Assembly (NCBI GenBank): GCA_031268055.1
Contig: JAIRXY010000047.1
Coordinates: 1-6,435 of the forward strand
Source: Prevotellaceae bacterium
GTDB lineage: Bacteria; Bacteroidota; Bacteroidia; Bacteroidales; UBA932
Reading direction: 5' to 3'
DNA length: 6,435 nucleotides
The translations under genes and the position numbers were made by a program. The notes under the pieces were generated by a model that saw only the letters and a program-made list of their open reading frames with translations, was not told the DNA's origin and did no database searches. Positions 5,620 to 6,435 of the stretch are shown here, in pieces; position 1 is the stretch's first letter, and each line of letters opens with the position of its first letter.

Positions 5620-6435
5620 TCAGCTCAACATCACCTGCCCGCCGGTAACCGGAATTGCCTGCCCCGTTTCGCAGGTTTGCTCCACCACGTATAGCACAGC
5701 CTTTGCAACATCTTCGGGGCTTGTTCCTTTTTTCATGGGAACTTGCGACATGTAAAACTCGCGCACATCCTCCACCGTTTTTGCTCCGGGCACCTTTCCT
5801 GCCTTCAGGTACTGCACAAACAAGCCGTTGACGGGGTCGCTCCACAGAGGTCCCTCGTAAAAGTTTCCCGGACAAATGGCGTTGACCTTGATGCGAAACG
5901 GCGCCAGCTCCAGCGCGAACGATTGCGTAAGCCCCACGCCTCCAAACTTGCCGCCGGCGTAGGCAAAGTTGGCCTTGCTGCCGCGCAAGCCCGACTTGGA
6001 GTTGATTTGGATAATATCGCCGTAGCTTGCGCCGCAGTAGCTGTTTTGCAGCTTCATCACGCGCGAAGCTGCCCGCGTGCAGTAGAAGTAGGCGCTGTAG
6101 TTTATTTTTGTAACCAGCTCAAAGCTTTCGGGCGTCATGTCCTCCAAGCCTCCGGCGCGCAGAATGCCGGCGTTGCTGATGAAAATGTCCAGCCCGCCAA
6201 AGCTTTTAACGGTGGCGGTAATGAGGCTGTCAACGCTGTCAACATCGGCTACGTTGGCCTTGACAAACACCGCGCGGTTGCTCTTTGCCAGCGCGTTGAG
6301 CTGCTGCACGGTTTGCGCTCCGACGGCTTCGTTGAGGTCGGCAACCACAATGTTTGCGCCTTCCCTGACGAGGCAGCGCGCAATGCCCTCGCCAAAGCCC
6401 TGCGCCGCGCCGGTGATGATGATGATTTTGTTCTC
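5620..6435 (-). CDS. Short-chain dehydrogenase resembling sorbitol-6-phosphate 2-dehydrogenase, 5' end beyond the window
   Basis: A classical SDR with 271 visible residues and an open frame to the window edge. Counting from the first visible residue: TGAAQGFG (8-15) is the nucleotide-binding TGxxxGxG motif, and Asp33 at the end of the second strand suggests NAD(H) preference. N88-A89-G90 is the structural motif, N112 lies in the expected helix, and the catalytic residues are Ser146, Tyr159 and Lys163 (Y-A-G-G-K). The stretch QINSKSGLRGSKANFAYAGG, followed by KFGGVGLTQS, and the ending TGQAIPVTGGQVML resemble SrlD-type sorbitol-6-phosphate 2-dehydrogenases, which interconvert sorbitol 6-phosphate and fructose 6-phosphate. 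The substrate remains open; this group also includes sugar and aldehyde SDRs. Because TGxxxG normally sits about 10 residues from the N-terminus, only a few residues should be missing, unless the domain is the C-terminal part of a larger fused aldolase-SDR protein. Confidence 0.88.
   Translation of the reverse strand, partial: ENKIIIITGAAQGFGEGIARCLVREGANIVVADLNEAVGAQTVQQLNALAKSNRAVFVKANVADVDSVDSLITATVKSFGGLDIFISNAGILRAGGLEDMTPESFELVTKINYSAYFYCTRAASRVMKLQNSYCGASYGDIIQINSKSGLRGSKANFAYAGGKFGGVGLTQSFALELAPFRIKVNAICPGNFYEGPLWSDPVNGLFVQYLKAGKVPGAKTVEDVREFYMSQVPMKKGTSPEDVAKAVLYVVEQTCETGQAIPVTGGQVMLS

Overview
The window looks like ordinary chromosomal DNA of a member of the Bacteroidota, probably Bacteroidales-like. 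The reasons are the character of the proteins (a delta' clamp-loader subunit with the N-terminus usual in this phylum, and a YghO/BcerS-like acyltransferase of a type common there), AT-rich leaders without clear Shine-Dalgarno sequences, and promoter-like boxes matching or approaching TAnnTTTG. Coding DNA is moderately GC-rich and the intergenic DNA is clearly more AT-rich. The phylum call is inference from recognised families. No mobile element, tRNA, rRNA or CRISPR array was seen.

All six genes lie on the minus strand, so transcription runs from high to low coordinates. In that order: a short-chain dehydrogenase resembling sorbitol-6-phosphate 2-dehydrogenase (5' end beyond the window); 123 bp; serine O-acetyltransferase cysE; a 351-bp gap with a possible structured leader; an acyl-CoA carboxylase/decarboxylase carboxyltransferase subunit; a small biotin carrier protein close behind it; about 167 bp with hairpins and a promoter-like box; a GNAT-fold acyltransferase of the YghO/bacterial ceramide synthase-like superfamily; and holB, which overlaps the acyltransferase gene by 11 bp and runs off the left edge.

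Three functional groupings follow. The carboxyltransferase and biotin carrier almost certainly act together in biotin-dependent carboxyl transfer from or to an acyl-CoA, but neither a biotin carboxylase nor a membrane decarboxylase is in view, so the reaction direction is open. CysE makes O-acetylserine for cysteine synthesis and ends in a tail typical of cysteine synthase complex formation. The acyltransferase and holB are translationally coupled but share no obvious pathway.

No clearly new multi-gene system was found. The items most worth a second look are the possible switching RNA upstream of the carboxyltransferase gene, the 13-bp tandem duplication across its stop codon, the lipid-type acyltransferase, and the plant-like DYVI terminus of CysE.
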